Virus record (IMG/VR): IMGVR_UViG_3300038701_002748 | Coordinates: 1 to 30,414 of that record | Length of the DNA stretch: 30,414 nt | Source of the DNA: a virus | Strand: one strand, 5' to 3' | Part shown: positions 16,649 through 24,438 of the stretch, piece by piece | Numbering within the stretch: the first letter of the stretch is position 1 | Layout of the letters: each line of letters opens with the position of its first letter | Made by a program: the position numbers and the translations under genes | The notes under the pieces: model-generated | Told to the model about the DNA's origin: nothing | Database searches by the model: none | Seen by the model: the letters and a program-made list of their open reading frames with translations, nothing else

Positions 16649-17236
16649 ATGAGCAGTCTGCTAGCGCGTGCAGTGGAGGCGCTGGGTCGCCGCCTGGCGA
16701 GTTTTCTGGTGCGCGGCGTGGTGCGCGATGCGCTGGACAGCGGACAGCTGCAGCGCCTTGACCTCGACCTGCTGGCGGAGGAAAGCGCCACAGTGCCGCG
16801 CTATCAGTCCTATGGCCTGACCGCGGTGCCGTTGCCAGGCGCGGTCGCGGTAGTGCTGTGCGCGAACGGCGTTCGCGATGGCGCGATGGTGCTGGCGGTT
16901 GAGGATCAGCGCTATCGCCTGACCGGCCTCGCCGATGGTGAGGTGGCGCTGTACGACGATCAGGGTCAGGCGGTAATTCTGGCCCGCAACGGGATCCGGG
17001 TTGTCGGCCAGAATATCAAGTTTGAAACCGAGGGCGTGTTCCGCGTCGATGCCGACCGCATCGAGCTGCGCGCCGCCGCCTATTCGCAGACCGAGGTCAA
17101 CGGCTATGGCAACCGCCTGACCCATACCGGCGGCACGGCGTATAGCCTGGAAAACTACACAGACGGGGCGACGGTAACGCCGTCGACCCTGTCGATTGAT
17201 CAGCCTGACCTGCCGACCGATCACCCGGACGGGTGA
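16649..17236 (+). CDS. Baseplate spike protein (Mu gp45-like)
   Basis: The 195-aa product is the membrane-piercing central spike type. It has the gp45 order: an N-terminal helical part, an OB-like domain with LPGAVAVVLCANGVRDGAMV (about 62-85), then a beta-helical stretch (DQGQAVILARNGIRVVGQ, and alternating strands from about 105-150). ATG 16649 follows GAGGGG at a good distance; the TTG 6 nt before is less likely. One palindromic repeat copy lies in it at 16861-16877. No His-x-His iron tip is obvious at the C-terminus, which ends in STLSIDQPDLPTDHPDG. Confidence 0.87.
   Translation: MSSLLARAVEALGRRLASFLVRGVVRDALDSGQLQRLDLDLLAEESATVPRYQSYGLTAVPLPGAVAVVLCANGVRDGAMVLAVEDQRYRLTGLADGEVALYDDQGQAVILARNGIRVVGQNIKFETEGVFRVDADRIELRAAAYSQTEVNGYGNRLTHTGGTAYSLENYTDGATVTPSTLSIDQPDLPTDHPDG
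16861..16877. repeat. Palindromic repeat, copy 3 (inside the spike gene)
   Basis: CGCGAACGGCGTTCGCG is identical to copy 1, again read in frame as Ala-Asn-Gly-Val-Arg. It falls in a loop of the OB-like domain of the spike. Confidence 0.75.
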
Positions 17237-17264
17237 AGATCGGCACCAACGCGAAAGGACCACC

Positions 17265-17714
17265 ATGCCGGACATTGCCCATGTTTTTGACGGCGACACG
17301 CTGACCGGTGACTGGCTGTTCGGCGCTGGCGGTGCTGTGGTCGATGCCGGGCTGGAAACCGCGGTCGTGCTGTCGCTGTTCACCGACGCGCGCGCCTTGC
17401 CCAGCGATGCGCTGCCAGACGGCTCGACCGACCGGCGCGGACATTGGGCCGATGCGGTGACCGGACGCCCGAAAGGGTCGCGCCTGTGGCTGTTGTCGCG
17501 GGAAGTCACCCGCCAGGTGGTCGCCCGGCGGGCCGAGGATTACGCCCGCGAGGCGCTGGCCTGGATGATCGATGACGGCGTTGCCGACCGCATCGATGTC
17601 GCAGCCGGCATCGAGGGGCTGGACCGGCTCGGTCTGGTCATCACGCTGTGGCGCGATGGTGCGGAGATCTATGCCGGACGGTTCGGTACGATCTGGAAGG
17701 CAATTGCCGCCTGA
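17265..17714 (+). CDS. Baseplate wedge protein (Mu gp46-like, GP46 family)
   Basis: The 149-aa product matches the GP46 family, which joins hub and wedge of the baseplate (gp25-like in T4). GDWLFGAGGAVVDAGLETAV (about 14-33) and SLFTDARALPSDALPDGSTDR, followed by RGHWADAV...GSRLWLLSRE (about 59-80), are the conserved parts. An Arg/Glu helix and a beta end (DRLGLVITLWRDGAEIY, GRFGTIWKAI) close it. ATG 17265 with GAAAGGACCACC was preferred over upstream alternatives overlapping the spike gene. Confidence 0.9.
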   Translation: MPDIAHVFDGDTLTGDWLFGAGGAVVDAGLETAVVLSLFTDARALPSDALPDGSTDRRGHWADAVTGRPKGSRLWLLSREVTRQVVARRAEDYAREALAWMIDDGVADRIDVAAGIEGLDRLGLVITLWRDGAEIYAGRFGTIWKAIAA

Positions 17715-17745
17715 TCGCGGATCAATTTTTTAAGGATTTGCGTCG

Positions 17746-18798
17746 ATGCCGTTTTCCCGTCCCACCCTGACCGCGCTGATCACGCGCGGGTTAGAGGATC
17801 TGCGCCTTGCCGTTGACGGCCCGGTCTTGCGACAGTCCAACCTGGCGACCGCGTCTGAAGTGATGGCCGGCCTGGTCGACGGCGTCTATGCCGGGCAGGC
17901 CTATACCGCCCGCCAGGTGATCCCCGACACGGCGGAGACCGAATTTCTGGAAATGCACGCCACGCGCTGGGGTATCACGCGGATCGCTGCGACATCGGCC
18001 AGCGGATCGCTGACCGTCACCGGCACGACCGGGGTTGTGGTTCCGTCGGGCACGGTGTTTGCCCGCGCCGATGGCGCGCGGGTCGCCTCGACGGCGGCGG
18101 TGACACTGGCGGACGGCACGGCGACTGTTGCGGTGACCGCCGACACGGCGGGGATCGACGGCAATGCCGACGCCGCCACCGGTTACCTGTTGACCAGCGC
18201 GATTTCCGGCGTTGATGCCGCCGCCACGGTGGTCAGCCCCGGCCTGTCCGGTGGCGCGGCGGCGGAAAGTGATGCCGCTTTGTTGTCGCGGTTGCTGGAG
18301 CGAATGCAGCGCCCGCCCCATGGCGGCGCGGCGCATGATTACCGCGCCTGGGCCTCGACGGTCGCCGGTGTGACGCGGGTCTGGGCCTTGCCGTCGCATT
18401 CCGGTCTCGGCACCGTCGGCGTGGCCTTTGCGATGGACGATGCCGACGACGGGCCTATTCCCGATTCCGGCACCATCGCACTGGTCCAGGCGGCGGTCGA
18501 TGCCGAACGTCCGGTTACCGCCGATGTCACGGCATTTGCGCCGACGGCATTGTCGGTCGATGTCGAAATCACCGGCCTGTCGCCGGACACAACGGCGGTG
18601 CGTGCTGCGGTCGAGCTGGAACTGGCGGATCTGTTCCGCCGGGCGGGCGACCTTGGCACCGTCTTGCCGATCTCGAAGATCTGGGAGGCGGTATCGATCG
18701 CGGCGGGCGAGCAAAGCCACACCATCACCGCACCGGCGGGCAATGTGACGCCGACGGCGGTGCAACTGCCGGTCCTGGGCACGGTCAGCTATGCCTGA
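17746..18798 (+). CDS. Baseplate J-like protein (Mu gp47-like)
   Basis: The 350-aa product belongs to the baseplate_J family, which forms the wedge ring that links sheath contraction to the spike. Conserved parts are SNLATASEVMAGLVDGVYA (about 28-46), LEMHATRWGITR (about 67-78), then GTTGVVVPSGTVFARADG and the Thr/Ala strand repeats (about 80-165), RLLERMQRPPHGGAAHDY (about 183-200) and WASTVAGVTRVWALP. The stop is followed by a 30-nt gap before the gp48-like gene. An AAGGA lies upstream of the ATG. Confidence 0.93.
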   Translation: MPFSRPTLTALITRGLEDLRLAVDGPVLRQSNLATASEVMAGLVDGVYAGQAYTARQVIPDTAETEFLEMHATRWGITRIAATSASGSLTVTGTTGVVVPSGTVFARADGARVASTAAVTLADGTATVAVTADTAGIDGNADAATGYLLTSAISGVDAAATVVSPGLSGGAAAESDAALLSRLLERMQRPPHGGAAHDYRAWASTVAGVTRVWALPSHSGLGTVGVAFAMDDADDGPIPDSGTIALVQAAVDAERPVTADVTAFAPTALSVDVEITGLSPDTTAVRAAVELELADLFRRAGDLGTVLPISKIWEAVSIAAGEQSHTITAPAGNVTPTAVQLPVLGTVSYA

Positions 18799-18828
18799 TG
18801 CGTCGCGCGGTTCTGATCGAAAGCAAAA

Positions 18829-19449
18829 ATGATGAGTGCGACCGAGGATGACCTGACTGCCGACTATGCCCGCGCGGCGCGTCGGTTGCTGCCGCGCGGT
18901 GCGGCCTGGCCGGTGGATGATCCCGACAGTGCCATGGCCCGTTTCTGGGCCGGGCTGGCCCGCGAACTGGCGCGCTGGCACCTGCGCGACGAGGCGCTGG
19001 TGATCGAAAGTGATCCCGGCGCTTCGACCGAACTGCTGACCGACTGGGAGCGGGTGCTGGGCCTGCCTGACGACTGCATGCCGGTCGCCGCGACTGTCGG
19101 CGAGCGCCGGCAGGCGGTGGTTGCCAGGTTGACGGCCCTGGGCGGGCAATCGCCGGCCTTCTTCGAGGCGCTGGGCACGGCACTTGGCTACGAAACGACC
19201 GTCGAGGAGCGCCGCCCGTTCACCTGTGGCGTGTCGGAATGCGGCGGCACCCATGAGCTGATCGAGGAGTCGCTGCGGTTTGACTGGTTTCTGCGCGTCG
19301 CGGGGCCGCGGGTCGTGCATTTCCACTGCGGCGAGGGCGAGTGTGGCGTGACCGCGCTGACCGACTATCGCGAGGCGACCGATCTTAACTGTCTGGTGCA
19401 GCGGTTCAAGCCTGCCCATACGCAATCCACTCTGATTTATGAGGGCTGA
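18829..19449 (+). CDS. Mu gp48-like tail protein (DUF2313/YmfQ)
   Basis: The 206-aa product has the DUF2313 pattern: ADYARAARRLLPRGAAWP (about 10-27), FWAGLARELARW, STELLTDWERVLGLPD (about 65-80) and TVGERRQAVVARLTALGGQS. The protein ends the Mu-type baseplate gene block and probably connects fibres to the baseplate. The C-terminal third carries two close cysteine pairs, CGVSEC and CGEGEC (about 133 and 167), which could hold a metal; this is common but not universal in the family. The start is ATG 18829 or the ATG one codon on. Confidence 0.88.
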   Translation: MMSATEDDLTADYARAARRLLPRGAAWPVDDPDSAMARFWAGLARELARWHLRDEALVIESDPGASTELLTDWERVLGLPDDCMPVAATVGERRQAVVARLTALGGQSPAFFEALGTALGYETTVEERRPFTCGVSECGGTHELIEESLRFDWFLRVAGPRVVHFHCGEGECGVTALTDYREATDLNCLVQRFKPAHTQSTLIYEG

Positions 19450-19451
19450 AG

Positions 19452-20039
19452 ATGGAATATGTGCCACCGACAAACGGCGATACCGAAGATCCAGACCGCG
19501 TCTATACCGATGGCACGGCCGGTGTGCCGGGATCCGGGTCGATCCCGCCGGCCGAGTTTTTCAACACGCTTCAGGCGGAATTGCTGGCGCTGATCGAGGG
19601 CGCGTCGCTGACGCCGGATTCGGAAGACCTGGCGCAGCTGCTGGCGGCGGTGAACGCCCGCGCGGCGGCGGTGGTGGCCGCGCTGGCCGTGGTGCACAGC
19701 AGCAACGTCGTCGACGCGGGGTATTTCTCAACCCCGGAAGTGCTGGCCATCGAGACCGGCGAGGTCGATTTCGACGTCACCGACAGCGCGGTGTTCACCC
19801 TGGACGTGGATGAGAACATCGCCCTCAACCTGCCAACGGTGCCGGCGGGGGCGGGCGGCATGTTCATCCTTTACGCCACCCAGGACGCCACTGGCGGGCG
19901 CACCCTGACCCTGGCGTCGGGTTACGAAATCGCGTCCGGTGCCTGGGACACCACCGCCGACGCGGTCAACATCCTCTGGGGCACCTGTGACGGGTCCGGC
20001 ACCATCGACCTGGTGATCGGCCAGCGAGGTGCGGCATGA
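19452..20039 (+). CDS. Tail fibre or fibre-anchor protein
   Basis: The 195-aa product starts with YVPPTNGDTEDPDRVY and then VPGSGSIPPAEFFNTLQAEL with TPDSEDLAQLLAAV (about 22-62). This last block is the typical N-terminal attachment domain of Mu-type tail fibres. The rest (about 80-195) is beta-rich (EVDFDVTDSAVFTLDVDENI, AGGMFILYATQD, TIDLVIGQRG) and resembles a single fibre-shaft or tip domain. It is short for a fibre, so it may be an anchor on which the SPRY protein of the next gene sits. It overlaps that gene by 4 nt. Confidence 0.7.
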   Translation: MEYVPPTNGDTEDPDRVYTDGTAGVPGSGSIPPAEFFNTLQAELLALIEGASLTPDSEDLAQLLAAVNARAAAVVAALAVVHSSNVVDAGYFSTPEVLAIETGEVDFDVTDSAVFTLDVDENIALNLPTVPAGAGGMFILYATQDATGGRTLTLASGYEIASGAWDTTADAVNILWGTCDGSGTIDLVIGQRGAA

Positions 20040-20644
20040 TCCCGTTCATGACCGCCCCCTTTGTCGTGCCCCCGGTCTATGCCACCTGGGACGCGACCGA
20101 CACCGACCTGACCGGCGTATCGTCAAACATAACGCTGTCGAATGGCGACCTGACCGCGACGGCCGGAAACGGTGCTGCGGTCCGCGCCACCGTGCCGATT
20201 ACCGACGGCTCGTGGTATTTTGAGTATACCGCCGCGACCGTTGGCGCGAACGACATTGTCGGAATCCTGGATGCGACCCAGCAGAACGACATCGCCACCA
20301 CCGGGCATTCCGGGTGCTGGGGCTATTCGCTACACAACGGTGATCTGCACCATGACGGGTCGGAAACCGGCAGCCATGGCGCGGCAATCTCAAATGCCGA
20401 GGTTTTGGGCGTCTTCGTCGTTCGGTCGGGAACATCGGTGAAGCTGTGGTTTGAGGATGACGGTGGCTATGTCCAGGGCGATCCCGGCGCGGGGACCAGC
20501 CCAAGTCTTGATCTGACGCTGGCCCAGACGGTCTGGCCGGGGATTCGCCGCACCAACCCGAATACCAAAATCGCGACCGTGAATTTCGGTGAAACCAGTT
20601 GGTCCCGCAACCCGCCCGCCGGGTTCCGGGCCCTGACAGAATAA
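20036..20644 (+). CDS. SPRY-domain tail protein, probable receptor binder
   Basis: The 202-aa product looks like a SPRY/B30.2-type beta sandwich: GNGAAVRATVPITDGSWYFEY (across about 44-65), VGANDIVGILDATQ, HSGCWGYSLHNGDLHHDGSE (about 93-112), VLGVFVVRSGTSVKLWFED and WPGIRRTNPNTKIATVNFG, in the family order of WYFE, WGY and a terminal NFG strand. SPRY domains occur at the tips of phage fibres and are likely to bind surface glycans or proteins. Start coupled to the previous gene as ATGA (20036-20039). Receptor binding is inferred from position and fold. Confidence 0.72.
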   Translation: MIPFMTAPFVVPPVYATWDATDTDLTGVSSNITLSNGDLTATAGNGAAVRATVPITDGSWYFEYTAATVGANDIVGILDATQQNDIATTGHSGCWGYSLHNGDLHHDGSETGSHGAAISNAEVLGVFVVRSGTSVKLWFEDDGGYVQGDPGAGTSPSLDLTLAQTVWPGIRRTNPNTKIATVNFGETSWSRNPPAGFRALTE

Positions 20645-20655
20645 AGGATTTTGCA

Positions 20656-21261
20656 ATGCAGATTGCACTTTGCGATGCCAGCAACGATGAGATTCTGTCG
20701 CTGCAGGATAATGGCCGACAGGTGGTGTTGCCGGATGGCCGCACCCTGGCCGGGCCGATTTCAGTGCCGCTGACAACCTCTGTCGGGGTCTTCCGCGCGG
20801 TTCAGCCGCGCCCGGTTTCCCCGCTGCAACAGGCCGCCGACGACGTGCTGACCGTGTCCGGCGATGTGGTCTACGTCGGATCGGCGGTTGCGGATCGATC
20901 GCTGGCCGAGTGCCAGGCGGTGCTGCAGGCCGAGATCCTGGCGCGGTTCGAGGTCCAGGCCGAGGCGTTGGTCGCCGGTGAGTACGGTCCGACCGAGCGT
21001 GAAACCTGGCCAATCCAGCGCGAGGAGGCAAAGGCCTATGCCGCCGATGGTGCCACACCGTTTCTGGATTCGATCCGCCGCGATGGCGAGGACCGGGCAA
21101 CCCAGATCGCCGCGGTTGCCGCCAAGGTGGCGGAATACGAGGCGGCGACCGGTGCGCTGCTGAAAGCCAAGCGCACGCTGTCGGCCGCCGTGGACGCGGC
21201 AGCATCGGTGCAGGACTGCAGTGACCTTCAGGCGGCAATCGCCGCGAATTGGCTGGCCTGA
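20656..21261 (+). CDS. Tail fibre assembly-like protein
   Basis: The 201-aa product has a variable N-terminal part and a conserved C-terminal part: YGPTERETWPIQREEAKAY (about 113-131), GATPFLDSIRRDGEDRATQI (about 134-153), then AAKVAEYEAATGALLKAKR. This T-E-R-E-TWP-Q-EA pattern is the same as in tail fibre assembly/chaperone-like (DUF4376-type) proteins that follow fibre genes. It starts with ATG 20656 behind AAAGGATTTTGCA. Probable role: folding or attachment of the fibre encoded upstream. Confidence 0.68.
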   Translation: MQIALCDASNDEILSLQDNGRQVVLPDGRTLAGPISVPLTTSVGVFRAVQPRPVSPLQQAADDVLTVSGDVVYVGSAVADRSLAECQAVLQAEILARFEVQAEALVAGEYGPTERETWPIQREEAKAYAADGATPFLDSIRRDGEDRATQIAAVAAKVAEYEAATGALLKAKRTLSAAVDAAASVQDCSDLQAAIAANWLA

Positions 21262-21262
21262 C

Positions 21263-21742
21263 ATGGCATACCGATATTCCGAAACCAGCCGTCGGCGTCT
21301 GCAGACCTGTCATCCGCTGTTGCAGGCGGTGATGATCCGCGCGATCGGCTTTCAGGTCGTCGACATCTCGATCCTGGAGGGCCATCGCCTCGCCGAGCGC
21401 CAGACCGAAATGCTGGAAACCGGGCGCTCAAAGCTCGGCCCCTGGAAATCGATGCACAGCCCGTTTCCGGCGCTGGCCGTCGACGCCGCGCCGTATTTTT
21501 CCGACGGTCGGCGCATCCCCTGGGACAGCCGCGACGAGTGGCTGCGCTTCGCCGGCGTGGTCGAGGCTGCCGCCGCGCTGGAGGAGGTGCAGATCCGCTG
21601 GGGTGGCGATTGGGATCGCGACTGGAACCACAAGGACCAGACGTTCCACGACCTGCCGCATTTCGAGATGATCGTGCCGACGGCTGAATTTGCCCGCGCG
21701 ATTTCCCAAACCCGCGAAAGCGGGTCCTGGATGGCGCTGTAG
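21263..21742 (+). CDS. Endolysin, M15-type peptidoglycan peptidase
   Basis: The 159-aa product is an L-alanyl-D-glutamate/D-Ala peptidase-like (M15) lysis enzyme that cuts peptide stems in peptidoglycan. Zinc ligands can be placed: His65 and Asp74 in KSMHSPFPALAVDAAPY, and His133 in LPHFEM. GGDWDRDWNHKDQ (about 114-126) precedes the last His, as in T5-like peptidases. It lacks a signal peptide, so it needs a holin. Its ATG is 1 nt after the previous stop with a weak ribosome binding site, implying coupling. Confidence 0.88.
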   Translation: MAYRYSETSRRRLQTCHPLLQAVMIRAIGFQVVDISILEGHRLAERQTEMLETGRSKLGPWKSMHSPFPALAVDAAPYFSDGRRIPWDSRDEWLRFAGVVEAAAALEEVQIRWGGDWDRDWNHKDQTFHDLPHFEMIVPTAEFARAISQTRESGSWMAL

Positions 21743-21785
21743 CGCCGTCTGTCCCTGCCAACCTCCGAAATTGAAGGAAAAGACC

Positions 21786-22271
21786 ATGCGAAACTGTTTG
21801 CGTTTTGTCGGCGCCGTGATCGCGCTGGGCCTGCTTGCCACGTTGCCCGGCTGTATCTCGACCGATCCGGCGGCGTTCCTGACCCAGGCCGCCGAGGCCA
21901 AGGGTCGATTGTCCGAGGAAACCCTGGGTCGCGTCGCCAAGGCGGTTGATTTCTATTGCCTGTCTGTGCCGTCCGTCGCGCGGGCCGGGTTGCGTGAGGA
22001 GCTTGCCTCCCACACCACCGGCGCGCGGCTGGTGATCACCTGTCCGGGCGATCTGTCGATGCTGACCCCGCCGGCACAGGACCCGCCCGTTGCGGCATTG
22101 CAGCGGATCGAGGCGGAACGCGCGGCGCTGTCCGTGTTTGACATGAACGCCAACCCGCCGGATCTGCTGTCGCATGACAGCCTGCGCGTCCCGCTGGTTT
22201 CCGTCGGCACCGCCGCTGACCCGCGCGCCAGTGCGGAGGATCTGTTCCAGGCGCTGTTGCTGCCTGGCTAA
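21786..22271 (+). CDS. Putative lipoprotein of the lysis region
   Basis: The 161-aa product has a lipoprotein signal: basic MRNCLR, a hydrophobic core (FVGAVIALGLLATL) and the lipobox LPGC with Cys at about 23. The mature part is helical and acidic with two further Cys (about 58 and 86). Its place between the endolysin and the terminator suggests an outer-membrane-disruption (spanin-like) or superinfection role. However, no matching inner-membrane spanin is seen next to or inside it, so the role is open. A clear GAAGGAAAAGACC precedes ATG. Confidence 0.6.
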   Translation: MRNCLRFVGAVIALGLLATLPGCISTDPAAFLTQAAEAKGRLSEETLGRVAKAVDFYCLSVPSVARAGLREELASHTTGARLVITCPGDLSMLTPPAQDPPVAALQRIEAERAALSVFDMNANPPDLLSHDSLRVPLVSVGTAADPRASAEDLFQALLLPG

Positions 22272-22304
22272 CCGTGCCTGACGAACCCTGACTTGTCTCC
22301 AAGG

Positions 22305-22340
22305 CCACCCCGCGAACGCCGTTCGCGGGGTGGTTTTTTT
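22305..22340 (+). terminator. Rho-independent terminator with palindromic repeat, copy 4
   Basis: CCACCCCGCGAACG, C, CGTTCGCGGGGTGG is a perfect 14-bp arm hairpin followed by seven T (22334-22340), after the lipoprotein stop. The central 15 nt are the reverse complement of the core repeat of copies 1-3. It probably ends most transcription from the structural operon. Genes at 22357 and beyond would depend on readthrough or another promoter. Confidence 0.85.
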
Positions 22341-22356
22341 GCAGGAGCCGCCCGCC

Positions 22357-22836
22357 ATGAAAAAATCTTCCACTGCCCGGACGGTTGGCGAACTGCCGCA
22401 ACCTGTCCATTTTTCAGTCGATCCTGTGGATGCCCCGACCGCCGAGGTCGAGGTCAGCGACATCTCGGTCACCTTTGACGAGGCGCTGTCGCGCGTTCGT
22501 GCGGCCCCGCTCTGGCGGCTGACCGCCCCGGTCACCTATCGTGACGGGCTTGGCGTCAGTCTGACCATTCCGGCAGGGTTTGAAACCGATCTCGCCTCGG
22601 TGCCGCCGGCACTCTGGCCGATTTTTCCGCCCTTTGGTTTCCATCTGCGCGCCGCGATCGTGCATGACTATTTCTATGCCACCGGCTGCATCGCCCGTGC
22701 CCGCGCCGACGCCATTTTCCTGACCATCATGCAGCGCTATGGCGTTGCCCCCTGGCGCTGCTGGGCGATGTACCTCGCCGTGCGGCTGTTCGGCGGGCGC
22801 AACTGGGGCAAGCGGATCTCCGAGGTCGGGAAATGA
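22357..22836 (+). CDS. DUF1353 family protein
   Basis: The 159-aa product has the DUF1353 pattern: IPAGFETDLASVPPALWPIF (about 68-87), PPFGFHLRAAIVHDYFYATG (about 88-107), RARADAIFLTIMQRYGV, and WRCWAMYLAVRLFGGRNWG. The function of the family is not established; members occur in phage lysis or tail-end regions. ATG 22357 sits 16 nt after the terminator T-run, behind AGGAGCCGCCCGCC. The stop overlaps the next start as ATGA. Confidence 0.85.
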   Translation: MKKSSTARTVGELPQPVHFSVDPVDAPTAEVEVSDISVTFDEALSRVRAAPLWRLTAPVTYRDGLGVSLTIPAGFETDLASVPPALWPIFPPFGFHLRAAIVHDYFYATGCIARARADAIFLTIMQRYGVAPWRCWAMYLAVRLFGGRNWGKRISEVGK

Positions 22837-23249
22837 GCCCGGTTTGGGATGGCCCCGACCGCCGTGCGCCGCATCGCCAGCAGGAAGAATTGATCGCGGA
22901 TGCGGTTCGTCAGGCCTGTGATCAAGTGGCCGACCGTGTGGTGCAGGAAACTGTGCCGGTCGCCATCGAGCGCACATTCCAGAAATTCGGCATCGACACG
23001 ACGGACCCCGTCGCGGTGCAGGGCGATATGGCGTATTTGAGAGAAGCCGCGCAACGCGCGCGCGATCCGGAGGTTCTGGCCGATCGCGCCTTTACCCGCG
23101 AAACCCGGCATCGCTGCGAGAAATTCTGGAGCCAGTTTTACAGCGCCATTCTCCAGACTGCGGTCAAATTCATCCTGTTGGCATTTCTGGCCGGCACCGC
23201 CGCGACCATCGGCCTCAACCTCGACAGCATCATCGGCCTTGTTAGATAG
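22833..23249 (+). CDS. Holin-like one-span membrane protein
   Basis: The 138-aa product starts SPVWDGPDRRAPH and has a charged middle with KFGIDTTDPVAVQGDMAYLREA (spans about 49-70), which resembles a recurrent phage family beginning WxGxDRR and carrying a GxDxxDPxxxQxDxxxLR motif. One transmembrane segment lies near the C-terminus (FILLAFLAGTAATIGL, about 112-128). Position after the endolysin suggests a holin or anti-holin, but one span and length do not prove it. ATGA overlap with the previous gene. Confidence 0.6.
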   Translation: MSPVWDGPDRRAPHRQQEELIADAVRQACDQVADRVVQETVPVAIERTFQKFGIDTTDPVAVQGDMAYLREAAQRARDPEVLADRAFTRETRHRCEKFWSQFYSAILQTAVKFILLAFLAGTAATIGLNLDSIIGLVR

Positions 23250-23424
23250 GCTGGCCAAACAGGCCCCGGTGATCAGCCCTGCCGGCGTATCGGCGGGGGT
23301 GGGGTGCGCAAACACCCCGAACCGCAGCGCTGAAACGCTGCACTTAGGCCAGGATTGACCCTCCCGGCGTTCGCCCCGCCTGTCACACGCGCGTGACGCG
23401 GGCAACCATAGGTCATCAAATCCA
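23250..23424. other. Spacer with tandem small hairpins before the methylase gene
   Basis: No gene was found. Three inverted repeats stand in a row: GGGGTG/CACCCC (23301-23306, 23313-23318), GCAGCG/CGCTGC (23324-23329, 23336-23341) and GTCAC/GTGAC (23382-23386, 23393-23397) around ACGCGC. None has a T-run. The last could be an operator near the methylase start. No clear promoter was found. Confidence 0.4.
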
Positions 23425-24300
23425 ATGGAGTCTATCAATCTTCATTCCGTCGATCCGGTCCGTCCCGTCGCCCCCTACCTCGGCGGAAAGCGCCACCTGG
23501 CCAAGCGCCTGGTCGAGCGTATCAACGCCATTCCCCACGCGACCTATGCCGAGGCATTCATGGGTATGGGCGGGGTGTTTTTTCGTCGCACCCTCCAGCC
23601 CGAATCCGAGGTGATCAACGACCTCAATCAGGATGTCGCGAACCTGTTCCGCATTCTGCAGCGCCACTATCCACAGTTTCGGCAGGTGATCGAGTTTCAG
23701 CTCACCACCCGCGCGGATTTCAACCGCCTGGTCGCCACCGATCCCACAACCCTGACCGACCTCGAACGCGCCGCCCGGTTCCTGTACCTGCAGCGCACGG
23801 CGTTCGGAGGCAAGGTGAGCGGAAACAATTTTGGTGTGAGCGTTGGCCAATCATCACGCTTCGATTTGCAGAAGCTCGGCCCGATGCTCCAGGAGGTCCA
23901 CGCCCGGCTGTCCGGCGTAGTGGTCGAATGCCTGCCGTATCAGGATTTCATCCCCCGTTACGACCGCCCTGGCACGCTGTTCTATCTTGATCCCCCGTAT
24001 TTCGGCTGTGAGACCGACTATGGCCCGGGCATGTTTGCGACCGACGATTTCGAGCGCCTGTCGGACCTGCTGTCGGTGTTGTCAGGCCGGTTTATCCTGT
24101 CGATCAACGACACACCGGAGATCCGCGAGATTTTCGGGCAGTTTGAGATCGAGGAAGTGACAGTCACTTATACGATCCAGGGTAATGCCAACACCAAACA
24201 GGCCGCAGAGTTGATCGTGTCCGGCGGTGTCGGTCTGTCCGAAGAGGATGCTCCGCGCCCAACACAAGATTTATTCGGCCAACCGCGCTATCTGCGATGA
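23425..24300 (+). CDS. dam: DNA adenine N6-methyltransferase, Dam family
   Basis: The 291-aa enzyme should transfer methyl from SAM to N6 of adenine, probably in GATC. Motif X/I elements are PYLGGKRHLAKRLV (about 17-30) and AEAFMGMGGVFFRR (42-55). NDLNQDVANLFRILQ (65-79) carries the motif-II Asp. The catalytic motif IV is DPPY at 189-192 in FYLDPPYFGCETDYG, and a motif close to FILSINDTPEI follows. Length and order are those of class D12 enzymes such as Dam. The ATG at 23425 has a weak ribosome binding site and the gene stands alone between hairpins and attP, like a moron. Likely use: protecting phage DNA from host restriction or timing replication. Confidence 0.93.
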   Translation: MESINLHSVDPVRPVAPYLGGKRHLAKRLVERINAIPHATYAEAFMGMGGVFFRRTLQPESEVINDLNQDVANLFRILQRHYPQFRQVIEFQLTTRADFNRLVATDPTTLTDLERAARFLYLQRTAFGGKVSGNNFGVSVGQSSRFDLQKLGPMLQEVHARLSGVVVECLPYQDFIPRYDRPGTLFYLDPPYFGCETDYGPGMFATDDFERLSDLLSVLSGRFILSINDTPEIREIFGQFEIEEVTVTYTIQGNANTKQAAELIVSGGVGLSEEDAPRPTQDLFGQPRYLR

Positions 24301-24348
24301 TCGAGTAAGTCGCATATTCCGCGCGCTACGGTGCAGTTTCCCCTTCGC

Positions 24349-24390
24349 ATTTCCGGACACATTTCCGGACACATTTCCGGACACAATTTC
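24349..24390 (+). repeat. Left arm repeats: three 12-bp units
   Basis: ATTTCCGGACAC occurs three times head to tail (24349, 24361, 24373) and ends with AATTTC. The whole 42 bp recurs without change at 24559-24600. Size and tandem direct orientation fit arm-type integrase binding sites; replication iterons are the alternative. Confidence 0.9.
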
Positions 24391-24438
24391 CGATGAAAAA
24401 ATCCTAACAACCTGAAAAATAATAATAAAAGATATCGT

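Noticed and set aside
23282-23397. Terminator for the lysis genes
   Set aside because: Three small stems are present, but none is followed by a run of T, so an intrinsic terminator cannot be supported.
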